Shown here piece after piece: positions 22,278 through 33,306 of a stretch of 64,000 nucleotides of DNA. A program made the position numbers and the translations under genes. A model generated the notes under the pieces. It saw only the letters and a program-made list of their open reading frames with translations, had not been told where the DNA came from and did not search any database. The stretch's first letter is position 1, and each line of letters starts with the position of its first letter. The stretch lies in assembly GCA_025716815.1 (NCBI GenBank), contig JAIXMN010000009.1:806001-870000 (forward strand), written 5' to 3'. Origin of the DNA: Dichotomocladium elegans. Its lineage: Eukaryota; Mucoromycota; Mucoromycetes; Mucorales; Lichtheimiaceae.

Positions 22278-23632
22278 TTCGACTGCTATAAACCATGCCA
22301 TTGTCTTTGGTCCGCTGGGACCGTGTAAATTTGACGAGCAATGCCTCGCGCTTCTTCTTGTCGGGGTCGAGATCCTCAATGTAAGGTGCGATGGCATCCG
22401 CTGTCCATAGCTTGTTTTCAGCAAAGAGGCGCGCAAAGCGCTGGACAGGTTCAATGGGAAGTTCATGGACAGGAAAGTAGGTGATATACGTGATCATCTG
22501 CCCAAACATGCCCGTGCGCTGCCGTGCTAGGTAGAGTCCGCGGAGCATGTCCAGGGACGGTCGGAACGTGGGCGAGACGCGGCGCTTCACAGCATCCAAC
22601 CAGATCCTGCTGAACTCGTCCTGTTCCCAATCCCTGTTGCGCCCAGAACAGAGTAGGTATTCGCCCACAAACCGGCATACCTTGTACTCATCCAGGCGGA
22701 TCGCGGTATTGTGTGGTGGATCGACCCAGTCGCCCATGGTGGCGAGACAGGCCATGATGACAGGTTCGGGGATCGACGCTCCTTGCTCGGGGTATTGTCG
22801 AATGAAGTGGATGGCGTGTTTGATAGGAATATGGTTAAGGTCCACGTCGTTGCTTGTGGCCGTGTTGGCCAGTTGGTCGAGCATCTGATAGAGGAATGCA
22901 GGGTCCACAAGCCGACAGAAACCTAACCTCTCTATTTGTCAACATCAAGTCGATTGGCTCCTCCACCTCCCCCCCCCAAAACACATAGATTACCATCCAG
23001 TTCAAATGCTTGCCGCATGACCAGTCCCTCCTTGAGCTCCTTTTCACTTGCTTGAACAAGCGACAGCAGGTCTGAAAAAGTGTATTTTGGCTACTTTTTC
23101 CCAATGAGCTATTGCTCACGCACACACATAGCCCCCATGCTGCGGTTTTACCTCGTCCGACAGCGCTTGCTCTGCCTCAGGGCCATTATACCGCGTCGGC
23201 CCTAAGAGCGTGTCGATGCGGCGTAGTTTTGGAAGCGTCGGCCTAGCTTCAATATGATAACCGACTTCGTCATTGACATTGACATCGCCATTGGGTTGCA
23301 AAGTGGCCAAAATTAGTGAATTCGAAGTGGGTGCTTCAGTGAGATTAAAGGTCTGCGTATCGGTACACAAGACAGCCTCGTCTTCCGGTTGTCCCTTGAT
23401 GACCAATCTAAAAATGGCGATAGTGGGCCGGGGAACAATCGCGAGGAACAAAAAAAAAAGATAACAATGAGAATGTAACAGACGAGGTGTTTGATCGATG
23501 GTTGGGGTTGGGCTGGATGTATTGCGTTTACTTTGTGCCGGATTCAATGGCAGCCACGAGCGACTCACTACTCAGTTCAAGCAGTTTGTAGGAACCCTTT
23601 TTAAACGTCGCCGAGTAAATAAGCTCAGGCAT
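22270..23632 (-). CDS. DCC1: Sister chromatid cohesion protein Dcc1 (Ctf18-RFC subunit)
   Basis: Subunit of the alternative clamp loader Ctf18-Dcc1-Ctf8-RFC, which loads or unloads PCNA and supports cohesion at replication forks. Exons 23632-23532, 23407-23152, 23090-22994 and 22922-22270 give 368 residues. The N-terminus has LLELSSESLVAAIESG, then LVIKGQPEDEAVLCT and SNSLIL, the pattern of the Dcc1 beta-barrel that packs on Ctf8 and Ctf18. The middle has YTFSDLLSLVQASEKEL and RQAFEL. The C-terminal winged helices end with YFPVHELPIEPVQRFARLF, then the hallmark DAIAPYIEDL and the final VYSSR motif. Its stop codon overlaps that of the orphan gene on the other strand, and its start faces the PLP synthase gene across 515 bp. 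Confidence 0.92.
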
Positions 23633-24147
23633 AATTTGGGGGAAAATAATAAGAGCGTACGAGAGTCCGGTCCCTGTCCCTTTCGCCTCGCTGCTAATCA
23701 GAAAAAAAAAAAGATGCCGCGCGTTCCATCTTTTTCAACACCCTTTCCTGCTCAACCCTCCCCCTCCGCCCACTTGGTTGGCTGGTCGGATCGAGAAAAA
23801 AAAAGATACACGGTGAAATCACATGAACCCATCTCTCGCTTCTTCTGACCGGGTAATCTAGTCTCCGTCTTGGACGGGAGGCAATGAGTCAAGATGGTCA
23901 TCTGTCCGTGTTCATGATTGTTTGTTGTAAAGTGTGCTTATCACCGAGCGACCGGCTTGGGGGGGGGAACGTGGCGATGGTGCGAACCCTTCTCCTTTCC
24001 TCCACCCCGTGGGAAAAGAAATGGGCATGTTCGATTGGTGGCTTGTCACTCACAATTTGTCATTCCTCAAACCCCGCAGTTTTTTAAAACCGGCCATTCC
24101 GCACGCGCGCACTCCATATCCAAAAGGTTTCTTTCTTTCCATCAATC
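23633..24147. promoter_or_regulatory. Divergent promoter between DCC1 and the PLP synthase gene
   Basis: This 515 bp region between two start codons must contain both promoters. It shows several A-runs (23700, 23797), a T-rich block and CT-rich sequence just before 24148. No definite TATA box was found. Confidence 0.45.
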
Positions 24148-25540
24148 ATGAGCACCTACACCGCCCCAGCCAACCTCCACACCAAGAACACCGAGAATAC
24201 TGAATCCAACGAGTTCAGCCTCAAGGCTGGTTTGGCTCAGATGCTTAAGGTATGGGCAGTCGCACATAAATAAGAACAAGGATCGAGACCATTGATTATC
24301 CGTATCAACATTACGTGCTGCGCACACGACAGGGTGGTGTTATCATGGACGTCGTCAACGCCGAACAGGCCCGCATTGCTGAGGAGGCTGGTGCCTGCGC
24401 TGTCATGGCCTTGGAGCGTGTCCCTGCCGATATCCGCAAGAATGGTATGTTGCCTAGGCGATGAGGAGTTTGCGCCGAAGTTTTTTTTTGGGGGGGCGGT
24501 GGGGTTGTGTGGAAAAAGACGAGAGTTGGGAAAGCAGTTTGCTGCGAACCCCGGTGGTTGGGTGGAAACTGAAAAAGGGGAGGAATCCGGAAAGCGCGAT
24601 GGATAAACTTTTTTTGAAAAAAGAGAGCGAGAGAGATCGAATGTATACTTAAACCTTTTGCTCCATGTTATGATTAGGTGGTGTCGCTCGTATGTCTGAT
24701 CCCCAGATGATCAAGGGCATCCAGGAAGCTGTGACCATCCCTGTCATGGCCAAGGTCCGTATCGGTCACTTTGTCGAAGCTCAGATCATCCAATCCATTG
24801 GTGTCGACTACATTGACGAGTCTGAGGTCCTCACCCCTGCCGACGAAGCCAACCACATCAACAAGAAGTCCTTCAAGGTACCTTTTGTGTGCGGTGCCAA
24901 GAACCTTGGTGAGGCCCTTCGCCGCATCAACGAAGGTGCTGCCATGATCCGCACCAAGGGCGAGGCTGGTACCGGTAACGTGGTCGAGGCCGTCCGTCAC
25001 ATGCGCACCGTGACCGCTGAGATCCGCCGTGCTGCTGCCATGACCGATGAGGAATTGTACGCCTACGCCAAAGATATCCAGGCTCCCTATGAGCTTCTCA
25101 AGGAGACTGCTCGTCTCGGACGTCTTCCTGTCGTTAACTTTGCTGCTGGTGGCGTTGCCACTCCTGCCGACGCTGCCTTGATGATGGTAAGTTGTGACAA
25201 TATAAAGGAGAAGGGTGTGAGATGATGATACTGATGTTGCGTGGTACGTTACCCACCCCATTAGCAACTCGGTTGCGATGGTGTGTTTGTCGGCTCTGGT
25301 ATTTTCAAGTCCGGTGACCCCGCCAAGCGCGCAAAGGCAATTGGTAAATGTCGACCCTTGCATAATGAGAGATGTTTTGGGTTATCTCATATTGTATTTT
25401 TGTAAATAGTCCAAGCTGTCACCCACTACAATGACCCCAAGGTCCTTGCTGAGGTTTCCGAGAACCTTGGTGAGGCCATGGTTGGTATCAACTTGGATGA
25501 GCTGTCCGAGGACCAGAAGTATGCCAAGCGTGGCTGGTAA
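24148..25540 (+). CDS. SNZ1: Pyridoxal 5'-phosphate synthase subunit PdxS/Snz1/Pdx1
   Basis: Synthase subunit of the ribose-5-phosphate-dependent vitamin B6 pathway: it condenses ribose 5-phosphate, glyceraldehyde 3-phosphate and ammonia to PLP, normally with a PdxT/Sno glutaminase partner. Exons 24148-24249, 24333-24444, 24678-25186, 25265-25343 and 25410-25540 give 310 residues, the full family length. Visible features are [30 protein letters not shown], the catalytic Lys in VMAKVRIGH (residue 97), the second conserved Lys region [10 protein letters not shown], the phosphate-binding [15 protein letters not shown] and GVFVGSGIF. The protein begins at the family-typical N-terminal extension. 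No PdxT/Sno gene lies next to it here, unlike the SNZ-SNO pairs of yeast. Confidence 0.97.
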
Positions 25541-26114
25541 ACAAATGCGTTCAACTTTATCGCCGACCATTTTTTTCCCTCTTGTTTTACAAAGTCTTCA
25601 TCCCACATCCGACACCCCCACCCTTTTTTTAATTAGAAAGAAAGAAGTATCATACATTTATTTGGAGGAATGCAGCCTTCGTTTTGCTATATACATAATT
25701 TTTTTTATTCCTTTTTTCCTTCTGTTGAATACAAATATACTCATGTATTTTCAAAATCTTTCTCAGCAAATGTGGTTATAAGGAAACACAAGAAGGGGGA
25801 TTTCGTTTCTTTCACCATCAAAACTAGATGAGACACACCTCCAGCGTGCATTTCATTGGGCCCAGACCATCAAGGTTGTACCCGCATCATGGCGCGTGCA
25901 ATGGGATGGATGTGGTACATAAATGGATAAACACGGGTCTGAACCCAAAAAGCGGGTGGAGACCTTCGGAACCGCACGTCTGTAAAGGTGGTAAGCGAAG
26001 AAGGAAGATAGAAAGTGCCCTGAAGCAGGTAGCGCGTTGCATTTTGGCGGAGATACCTTTTATTTTTTTTTTTGTTTCTCTTTATCTTTTTTATTTCTTT
26101 TACGTACAACTGAC
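25541..26114. other. Intergenic region
   Basis: Holds the SNZ1 trailer (T-rich, 25565-25720) and the leader of the ketoacyl synthase gene (long T/C tract at 26056-26100). No gene is supported. Confidence 0.5.
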
Positions 26115-27851
26115 ATGGCAGCACGACGTGTGGTTGTGACAGGATTGGGACTGGTGACCCCCGTCGGCGTAGGTGTCAAGCATGCGTGGAACAATCTCCT
26201 CAACGGCCATTGCGGTATCACCAAACTTGTCGGCGAGACTTTCGAACCATTGCCCGTGCAGATTGCCGGTCAAGTCCCTCAGGGTCCTGCCGATCAAGGC
26301 AAGTTCTTGGCCAAGGAATGGCTCGATCGGGGTGTAGGTAGCCCATATCTCTTTTGTTGTTATTTTTTTTTTCGCATGTGTGTACGAGGAACCTGAAGGT
26401 AGTTTGTCTCCAACCATGTAGGACGAGCGGGTCATGGGCCTATTTACGCAGTATGCGATAGCTGCTGCACGCCAAGCCTTGCAAGATGCTGATTGGACAC
26501 CAACAGATGACTACAGCAAAGAACGGACAGTAGGTATATGTATATTCGCGTGTATCTGCGTGCCAACATCTAGTCGCTTAGGGCACTTGCATCGGTTCGG
26601 GTATGGGCAGCTTTGAAGATATCTACTCCTCATCACTGGCTTATGCTGAATCCGTAAGTGAATGACAACAGAAGATCTCGGAAGGAGGTCGGGGGTCACT
26701 CACATCGAGATGATGGTTCAAACTAGGGCCATCGCAAAGTCTCGCCAATGTTTGTGCCTCGTATCCTGATCAACATGGCTGCAGGGCACTTGACAATCAA
26801 GTATGGATTCCAGGTAACGAGACAAAGGCACGCGCTGAAGAACCAAAGCTGATGCGTCTAAATGCAGGGTCCGAATCACGCTGTGTCGACAGCTTGCACG
26901 ACAGGTGCCCACTCTATCGGTGATGCCATGCGCTTTATCCAGTACGGGGATGCGGATGTGATGGTTGCTGGTGGTGCCGAAGCATGCATTCATCCATTAG
27001 CAATTGCAGGCTTTGCGAGGTAAAAATGGGAATGATGAAGGAGGCTGCGATGGTTAGGAGCACGGGGATTTCTGATACTGCGGATCGCCGCCTCCACCCA
27101 CTCAGGGCGAAGGCCCTTGCATCTCAATTCAATGATCGGCCTACCGAGGCGTCGCGTCCATTCGACAGCGAACGAGCCGGGTTTGTCATGGGTGAGGGTG
27201 CAGGAATTGTTGTTCTCGAAGAGCTGGAGCACGCCAAGAAGCGTGGTGCAAAGATTTATTGCGAACTGGCCGGCTATGGCCTGTCGGGGGATGCACATCA
27301 CATGACAGCATCACCTCCGGATGGTGCTGGCGCTGTCCGGTCGATGCGACGCGCTCTTGCACATGCAAAGGTCGAACCAAAGGACGTGGATTATGTAAAT
27401 GCACATGCTACAAGTACACCCGTAGGTGAGTTATATACAGGGGGAAAAGAGGGAAACATGCTGACGTTATGCTCTTCAAGGTGATCGGGCAGAGAACAGG
27501 GCCATCAAGACGGTGTTTGAGGGCCACTGGGACACACTGAGTGTATCATCCACCAAGGGTGCTACGGGACATTTGCTGGGCGCAGCAGGAGCCGTCGAGG
27601 CAATCTTTTCCATTCTTGCCTTGCATAATGTAGGTGAAAGGAAGCGAATCTTAAATGTGCGCGTTTGCTTGAACCTTCCTCCATAGAACATCCTTCCTCC
27701 GACAATCAACCTTCACAATCCCGACGAAGAATTCAATCTCAATTACGTCCCCCGGGTCGCTCAAGAACACAAGGGCATTCGAGCGGCATTAACAAACAGC
27801 TTTGGGTTTGGTGGAACCAATGCATCCCTCTGCTTTACAAGATATGAGTAG
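26115..27851 (+). CDS. CEM1: 3-oxoacyl-[acyl-carrier-protein] synthase II, mitochondrial type (Cem1/OXSM)
   Basis: Beta-ketoacyl-ACP synthase of the type II fatty acid pathway, which in fungi works in mitochondria and feeds lipoic acid synthesis. Eight exons: 26115-26333, 26422-26529, 26582-26653, 26727-26813, 26868-27019, 27106-27425, 27481-27629 and 27687-27851, giving 423 residues with closed phases. The thiolase fold begins at once ([13 protein letters not shown]). The active-site Cys172 lies in [11 protein letters not shown], His313 in [11 protein letters not shown], and Lys345 and His350 in [14 protein letters not shown]; a C-terminal GFGGTNAS is present. No mitochondrial presequence of normal length precedes the catalytic domain, so either import uses the short MAARR start or an upstream exon was missed. 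Three donors here read GTAGGT rather than GTAAGT. Confidence 0.95.
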
Positions 27852-27932
27852 ACGACGCTTTAGTGTGTCAAATCGCGTTCCATGATCAGCTGTTGTTTTT
27901 CTTTATTTCATCCCTTCAAGCCTTCTGATCTT

Positions 27933-29346
27933 TTATCTCAAAGGGCTGTAACTTAACGGCTTGAGAATATAACATGCTTGATGATCGACGAGGCGAACTA
28001 TACGATCTCCCACCTTTAGCAAACACAAAGAAAAACTGCATTTTCCTGTAAATATATCTTACCGGTCTTGTACACTGTCTCTGCCCATCCATCAACCTGC
28101 CACGCATCCTCACGCATCGTCTTGCGTGCCTGTAAATCACTATTCCGGTTTACGTCAGCTAATTGATCACAACAACCAACATTCACATAATCATGATTCC
28201 CACACTTACGGATATGTCCACATATGCTGCACAGTATGGAGCTTGCCGAGCTGACTAAACCATGCACCAATAGGCTCGCAGAATCGACGTCGGCACTCGA
28301 GACCTTTGCGCCTAGTGAGAAAAAAAAAAGGGGGGAAGTTACATCCAAAGGCTCCATATGAAATGCATGCAAGCCTATGTGTGTTACCATTCGGTTTCCC
28401 ACTCAAGCAAGCGACCGGGCTAGATGGAATGATGAATGAGCTTCCACTTCCCCCATAAATCAATCTGGTTTAATCACCTTGAGGTAGTACTCGCGTAACT
28501 CGTAAATACCGTCAGTGACCATGGGAGGAGCCGTCTTCCAAAACGAGAATTCAAGCATCACACTGTTCTCACGCGAAACTAGCAATGGGCGGAGTTGCTG
28601 AAGAAAGGCTTGATAGACCTATATATATATATATATGATGACCCAAGCTGGTGAGAAAGCTAAAAAGAAAGTACGTTGACCTAAACCTACAGGGTCGCTG
28701 GCAAGGCGCATGGTGGTGTTGTGATGTCCTGGATAGCCCTTGTATTCCCAGATATGAACTAAGGGCTGGCGTTTGAGTAAAGCAAGCCTAAAGAGCGTAC
28801 AGTAACGTACCAAATGTATCTAGTTCGCCGATGACGGTTTCCCAACTGCCGCACAGGTGTAGTTCATTTTTTGGATCATTGGCTATTTGAGGCAAGTAGT
28901 TCGTTCTAAGTTTAAAGAGTTTTTAGCTTCTGGGTTGCAAGACGCATATGCTTCTTTCCTTACACCAACTGAATGTACTCCTCTACTCGATCAGGTCGGA
29001 CCCTATGCTCTATACCCATATTCCATGGTCAACGCCATCACATCGCTCCCTCATTGATAACGGCCACTGACTTACTCTGGAACTCGTGGACATATTTGCC
29101 ACGCGCCAGGGTTTTTGAGTGCGTCTGCTTATCCTCCTCTTTGGTCTTTTTAGATCCGTAGAGCACGGCCTCGATAAACTCATTGGCAACAGTGGGTTTC
29201 TTGTCGTCTCCTCCTTCGTTGGCGAGGGCGCTCGATGTGTTTTGGAACTGAGGCGCAGGTTTGACACTAAAGGGACGTGTAGCAAGAGCTTTCGTTGCCA
29301 ACGTCCGTGAAGTGGATGGGCGGGCCGCACGCAAGAGAATAGACAT
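27933..29346 (-). CDS. NIPSNAP family mitochondrial protein
   Basis: Nine exons: 29346-29076, 29009-28964, 28905-28811, 28758-28691, 28618-28478, 28419-28388, 28311-28210, 28139-28063 and 27997-27933, giving 298 residues. The N-terminus is Arg/Ser/Thr-rich and acid-free (MSILLRAARPSTSRTLATK), typical of a mitochondrial presequence. The two ferredoxin-like NIPSNAP repeats follow: KYVHEFQKHRVRPDRVEEYIQLV, then LCGSWETVIGEL and VHIWEYKGYPGH; the second repeat has YELREYYLKPG, CEPIGAWFSQLG and VQHMWTYPDLQ, and the protein ends YSPLR. NIPSNAPs are matrix or membrane-associated proteins used as mitophagy signals in animals; their basic function is unclear. The gene is convergent with the ketoacyl synthase, 81 bp apart. 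One intron has the weak donor GTGATT. Confidence 0.93.
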
Positions 29347-29557
29347 GGTGAACGTGAGTTTAGCGAGAAGTAAAAAGAAAGGAAAAGAAAAGAAAAGAAA
29401 GGAGAGGGTTGGCGTTTATTAACTTTCTTCGATCAAAACTTTTTTAAAAGGTGGGAGTATGCATGTGTGAGAGTGTGGGTAGGTGATACAAGAATGAGCG
29501 GCATGAAACCGGACCGAGATTGCCCGCCTCAACTTCCTCAGAAGCAAAGACCGTGTC

Positions 29558-30741
29558 TCAAAACATGACCGTGTTCCTCCATGCCATGCGCGGGATCTTT
29601 CGCAGGTCTCCCACCTTCCCAAGGCGCCAGAGATATACGTCTAGATCACCTTCTGATCGGACCACATCATTTCCTTGTTTTACGATTTCCTCACACGCCA
29701 CAATCGATGCCGCCCTAAGAGTCGTGGCTTTGACCATCCCAACATCTTCTTCCGCATCGATCTCCTTCTTCCATGCCTCAGGAACTTCGATAACACCTAG
29801 ATGGATCAGGAGCGTTGGAATTACGTTGTCTGCAAACACGGTGAGCTCCTTGATATCCTCGAACCCAAATCGATCTGGATCCTGGTCGTGGAAGAGGAAC
29901 CAGAGGTGATACACGAGCAGTTGTGCCTTTTTGAGCACATACACATTTTGTCCATCAATCTCATAGACATCCTGAAGACCCGGAAGCGCCTTGACGAGTA
30001 CTTTGACGAGCTCGGCCGCGGTGATCTTCGTCTTGGTAACATCAAGGATAAAGGATGCCAGATCTTTGTAGTTGTGTTGCTCGAGGAATGCTCCTGTACT
30101 GTTCAGTACTGACGCTATGCCGTCCGCAAACGGTTTGAGTTCGGTTGGTTCCGTCATTGTAACCCATGGCATGTTTGGCGGTTTGACCTCGCGATCGATT
30201 GGCAATTGGTATAGCTCTGCAACTTGATGCGCTGTCATTTCTTTGAATGTCTTGGCATCCAGCGGGGTCCCTCCAATATGAAATGCCATTGCACCAAATC
30301 GGATCGTGTCAAAAGCCCTAATGAACACAATATGAATACTTATGCGTGAAGCTGATGCCATTATCAGACGCTTACCCTCGGCCGGTCATAGCCTTGAGCG
30401 GGACTCGATATCCACTCCCAAAATTCAGCAAGTCAATAAGTGCCACAATATTGATTTCCTCGGCCACTGTCGAGAACTTGAGCGGCATGCGCATCGGTGT
30501 ATCAATAGAAAGCTCTTCGTACTGCACTTTATCCAGGTCGCTAAGGAAGTTCTTGATTCCGTCTAAAGATATCTATTGGCATGAAAAGTAAAAAGAAGAA
30601 TAGAGCTGAATGAAGGTTGGAATCGGTACTTTATTCCTCATTCCATATCGTCCTCTTGCGAACCTTGACTGGACTTTTATCAACGAGGTCACGACATGAG
30701 GACCGAACCGCCTGAAGATAATTGCCTGTTGGTAATGCCAT
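29558..30741 (-). CDS. QNG1: Queuosine 5'-phosphate N-glycosylase/hydrolase (Qng1, DUF2419)
   Basis: Queuosine salvage enzyme that releases queuine base from queuosine 5'-phosphate so that tRNA-guanine transglycosylase can use it. Exons 30741-30664, 30572-30376 and 30317-29558 give 344 residues, matching the family length of about 340. Recognisable blocks are YEELSIDTPMRMPLKF, VALIDLLNFGSGYRVPL, AFHIGGTPLDAKTFKEMTAHQVAELY, and the signature GFEDIKELTVFADNVIPTLLIHLG. The first intron has an unusual donor (GTTCGC); it was chosen because it is the phase-0 option that keeps the N-terminal alignment VKISLDGI. The sharp alternative is GTCAAG six bases earlier. The enzyme implies that the organism takes up or recycles queuine. 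It sits upstream of NIPSNAP on the same strand, 211 bp apart. Confidence 0.9.
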
Positions 30742-31014
30742 GGCTTTGTGAATAGAGACTAACGATGAGCGGCAAAAGGTGGGGCATTCGCGTTCTCTTT
30801 TATTGAGCAGCGGGACTTCAATTCGCACCCTGCTGCGGCAAAGTCCCGGCACAGCCACCATCCGCAGTACTGGTTTCCTTTCGACTGCTTCGGCATCGAA
30901 CTGCTTACAGTTTAGTCAAGTGTAACATGGAAGCATGACTTGACGTATTGGAAAGGTGGCGTGACTTGCCGTTATTCTGGGTACCCATTGGCAATGATAA
31001 ACCTACACTGTTTC

Positions 31015-32050
31015 TCGAAATCAAAGTCGCACCCCTGCCAGCTCTGAATTCGCATGTAGCCCAGAAATCTTTACGCGCGATGGCAAATCGAATGTCGCAT
31101 GCATACATGCAAAGATGTCGTACAAAAAAAGCTTTCTCTTTTCTACACTTTTTCATTCTGAAAAGTACTACCTATTTTTTTTTTTTGCTATGATGGCCAA
31201 GGTCATGTCATTGATGAAGAAATGTACTTTCTGCAATCCAATTGCTCTCGACTGAATATCTGCGTAGCATACGCTGCAAAGATAACTCTGACATATTGTC
31301 ACACACATTCCCAAGCGAAAGGATACAGGCATTCGGATGAAAGAATGGGGATCAAGGGCAGTTACACAGCGTGCACTGACCAAGATAAGGTCAGATATTT
31401 TGAGAAGGTCTTGCACGCATCAGCTGCTAGGAATCCATTTTCTTTCAGCCCAGCGATGGGCATTACAGTACGAGAAGGACCCTGATGGCATCTTTAAGAA
31501 ACATTAAGCGAAAAGTTGTTCGCTTATTTTCAATGAAGACCGTAAGAGCGTTATTTTATCATGGATAATGGACCTATCCATAAGGCTGAGGATATCGATG
31601 TGCTTATCTTCCAGCCTACTCGCCTGAACTCAACCCGATTGAGCAGTTTTAGTCAGTTGTCAAGAGCAAAGTAAAAGGCAATAGGCCACCCTTGTTTCAT
31701 TCTGCAATCTTCTAATATCCGGATCCTGTGTAGATAATGATATCAGCCTAATTCATGTGCTTCGAGAAGAGTGGATATGGGCTCTGTGTGGGATCGTGGT
31801 TTTGCTGCACCCGCGAAGGTCTCCCACCATTACTTTGTCGAGATGCTTTTGTTTGTCTGCTTCTTCCCTCGGTCCGTCGTTGTCCCTCCTTGTTCCTTCC
31901 TCCCTGCTCCGCCATTATTACCGCAATGGCACACCTAGCTAACTTCGGGGTAAGTTAAAGGGTAAGAAGTGGACTGGATATTATCTGTTGACTAAGGGGC
32001 ATGTCTATGGCCTTCTTTATTTATAATGTTTTTGTGCGAAATCTTACTTT
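31015..32050 (+). mobile_element. Tc1/IS630-like transposon copy with internal deletion
   Basis: This shares the terminal AAATCAAAGTCGCACCCCTG with the 15.7-17.3 kb element and ends with the same ACTAA..TTCTTTATTT..TTTGTGCGA block. The transposase is reduced to the GQGHVIDEEM and TDQDKVRYF N-terminal pieces, joined after about 31560 to MDNGPIHKAEDI (second Asp region) and the remains of SPELNPIEQF with frameshifts. The first-Asp region is deleted, so it is about 650 bp shorter than the long copy. The 3' tail segment (31755-31945) is well conserved between the two copies. Confidence 0.75.
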
Positions 32051-32590
32051 AAGCTGTATCTTATATATTCATCTACCATCACTTGCCTAAATTCATCAAC
32101 TATTAGAGACGAAAAACGTCATGTCATCGGCATCGGACGAGAGGAGGAGGACAGGCTCATCATTAATGGCTGCGGAAGCATGATGTCTTTAATGGAGCAT
32201 ATTACGTAGCCGTCCCTACGTCATCAATGCTCAGACAATATCGATGCGTGTTCAACTATTATGTGTACTATACCCGTGATGGGAGCACCTGCTTACCATC
32301 TGTGATAAAAAGCGTCTGAAGAGCGCATACTATATTCTCCTGCCTAAATAAAGGTCTTCGTGTATGTTATATCCTCGATTTTATTTATTCATCTGCCGTG
32401 AATGATAAATAAAGTAATTGGTGCCATTTGCCTTGTTCTTGTCCGTGCACACTTCTTTTTCTTTACCCTTGGATTCCCTGTATTCCTCAATTTCCCATAT
32501 TAGGAGATAACGGAGAGCCGCGTTTGCTCGCGTAAAGCGCGAATTAATTTTTTTCTTTCCTTCTTCCACAGTGAAAAAAAAAGAGAGAAA
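32051..32590. other. Intergenic region
   Basis: This stretch between the transposon and the histone-fold gene has no supported gene. The final 40 bp before the ATG are T/C then A-rich and likely form the leader. Confidence 0.45.
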
Positions 32591-33260
32591 ATGGCATCCG
32601 AAGGACCGGCATCACAACCATCCACCAAATCAGAGCGTGTTCCGGGAACAACCATACTACCTGTATCTCGCGTCAAGCGTGTAATCAAAGAAGACAAGGA
32701 AGTGTCACTTGTCAATGCGGAAGCAACCTTCTGCATCACTTATGCAACAGTAATGCCAATGGACTTCACGTTTCCTGCGTAAATATATGTGACTGAGTGA
32801 TCAATACTAGGAACTGTTCATGGAATATCTTGTACAAGAAGGACTATCGAGAGCAAGAGGCGAGAAACGAAAGACAATATACTATAAAGACCTGGGTATG
32901 ACCACAAGCCGTGAAATATGCGTATGCTTGCTTGCGGCCACAATGAAACTGTTATTCAAGTACTTATTTTCGTTTATATATATATATATATATATAGCCA
33001 GTGCGGTAGGCGAGGTGGAGCAATTTGAATTCTTGGAGGATGTCATACCCCAGACGATGACACTTAAATCGGCATTAGAACGACGGAAGGATACGGTGCA
33101 GGGCGCAGATGTAGATATGGACGAGAACAGCATGGATCAACCGGGTAGCGGGAAGAAACACAAGAGCGATGCGTCTCAGGCAGATGCAGAAGATAGCCCT
33201 GCAAGCCACGATGATAACATGCCTTCCAATAACGACCCCGATCAGCCCTTAGAAGATTAA
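32591..33260 (+). CDS. DPB3: Histone-fold protein, DNA polymerase epsilon subunit Dpb3/CHRAC-like
   Basis: Exons 32591-32749, 32811-32895 and 32998-33260 give 168 residues. The histone-fold (CBF/NF-Y type) spans about 20-100: LPVSRVKRVIKEDKEV, then AEATFCITYATELFMEYLVQEG and RKTIYYKDLASAV, followed by FLEDVIP. This pattern is shared by Dpb3/POLE4 and the CHRAC small subunit, so the protein either pairs with Dpb4 in polymerase epsilon (replication, heterochromatin inheritance) or in a chromatin remodeller. The C-terminus is acidic and Asp/Ser-rich, like yeast Dpb3. The second intron ends in a (TA)n run that forms the acceptor. Function is by family; the choice between the two complexes is not settled. 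Confidence 0.9.
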
Positions 33261-33306
33261 ATAGAAAGAAAAACAAACAGCAATACAACGATCGAGTTTC
33301 TGCTTT

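Noticed and set aside
24674..25363. Long minus-strand frame opposite SNZ1 (229 residues)
   Set aside because: Antisense shadow of a conserved, strongly codon-biased gene; no domain of its own.
28027..28062. Alternative last NIPSNAP exon starting after the AAAG at 28022
   Set aside because: It gives a frame without the conserved YSPLR ending; the acceptor before 27997 restores the family C-terminus.
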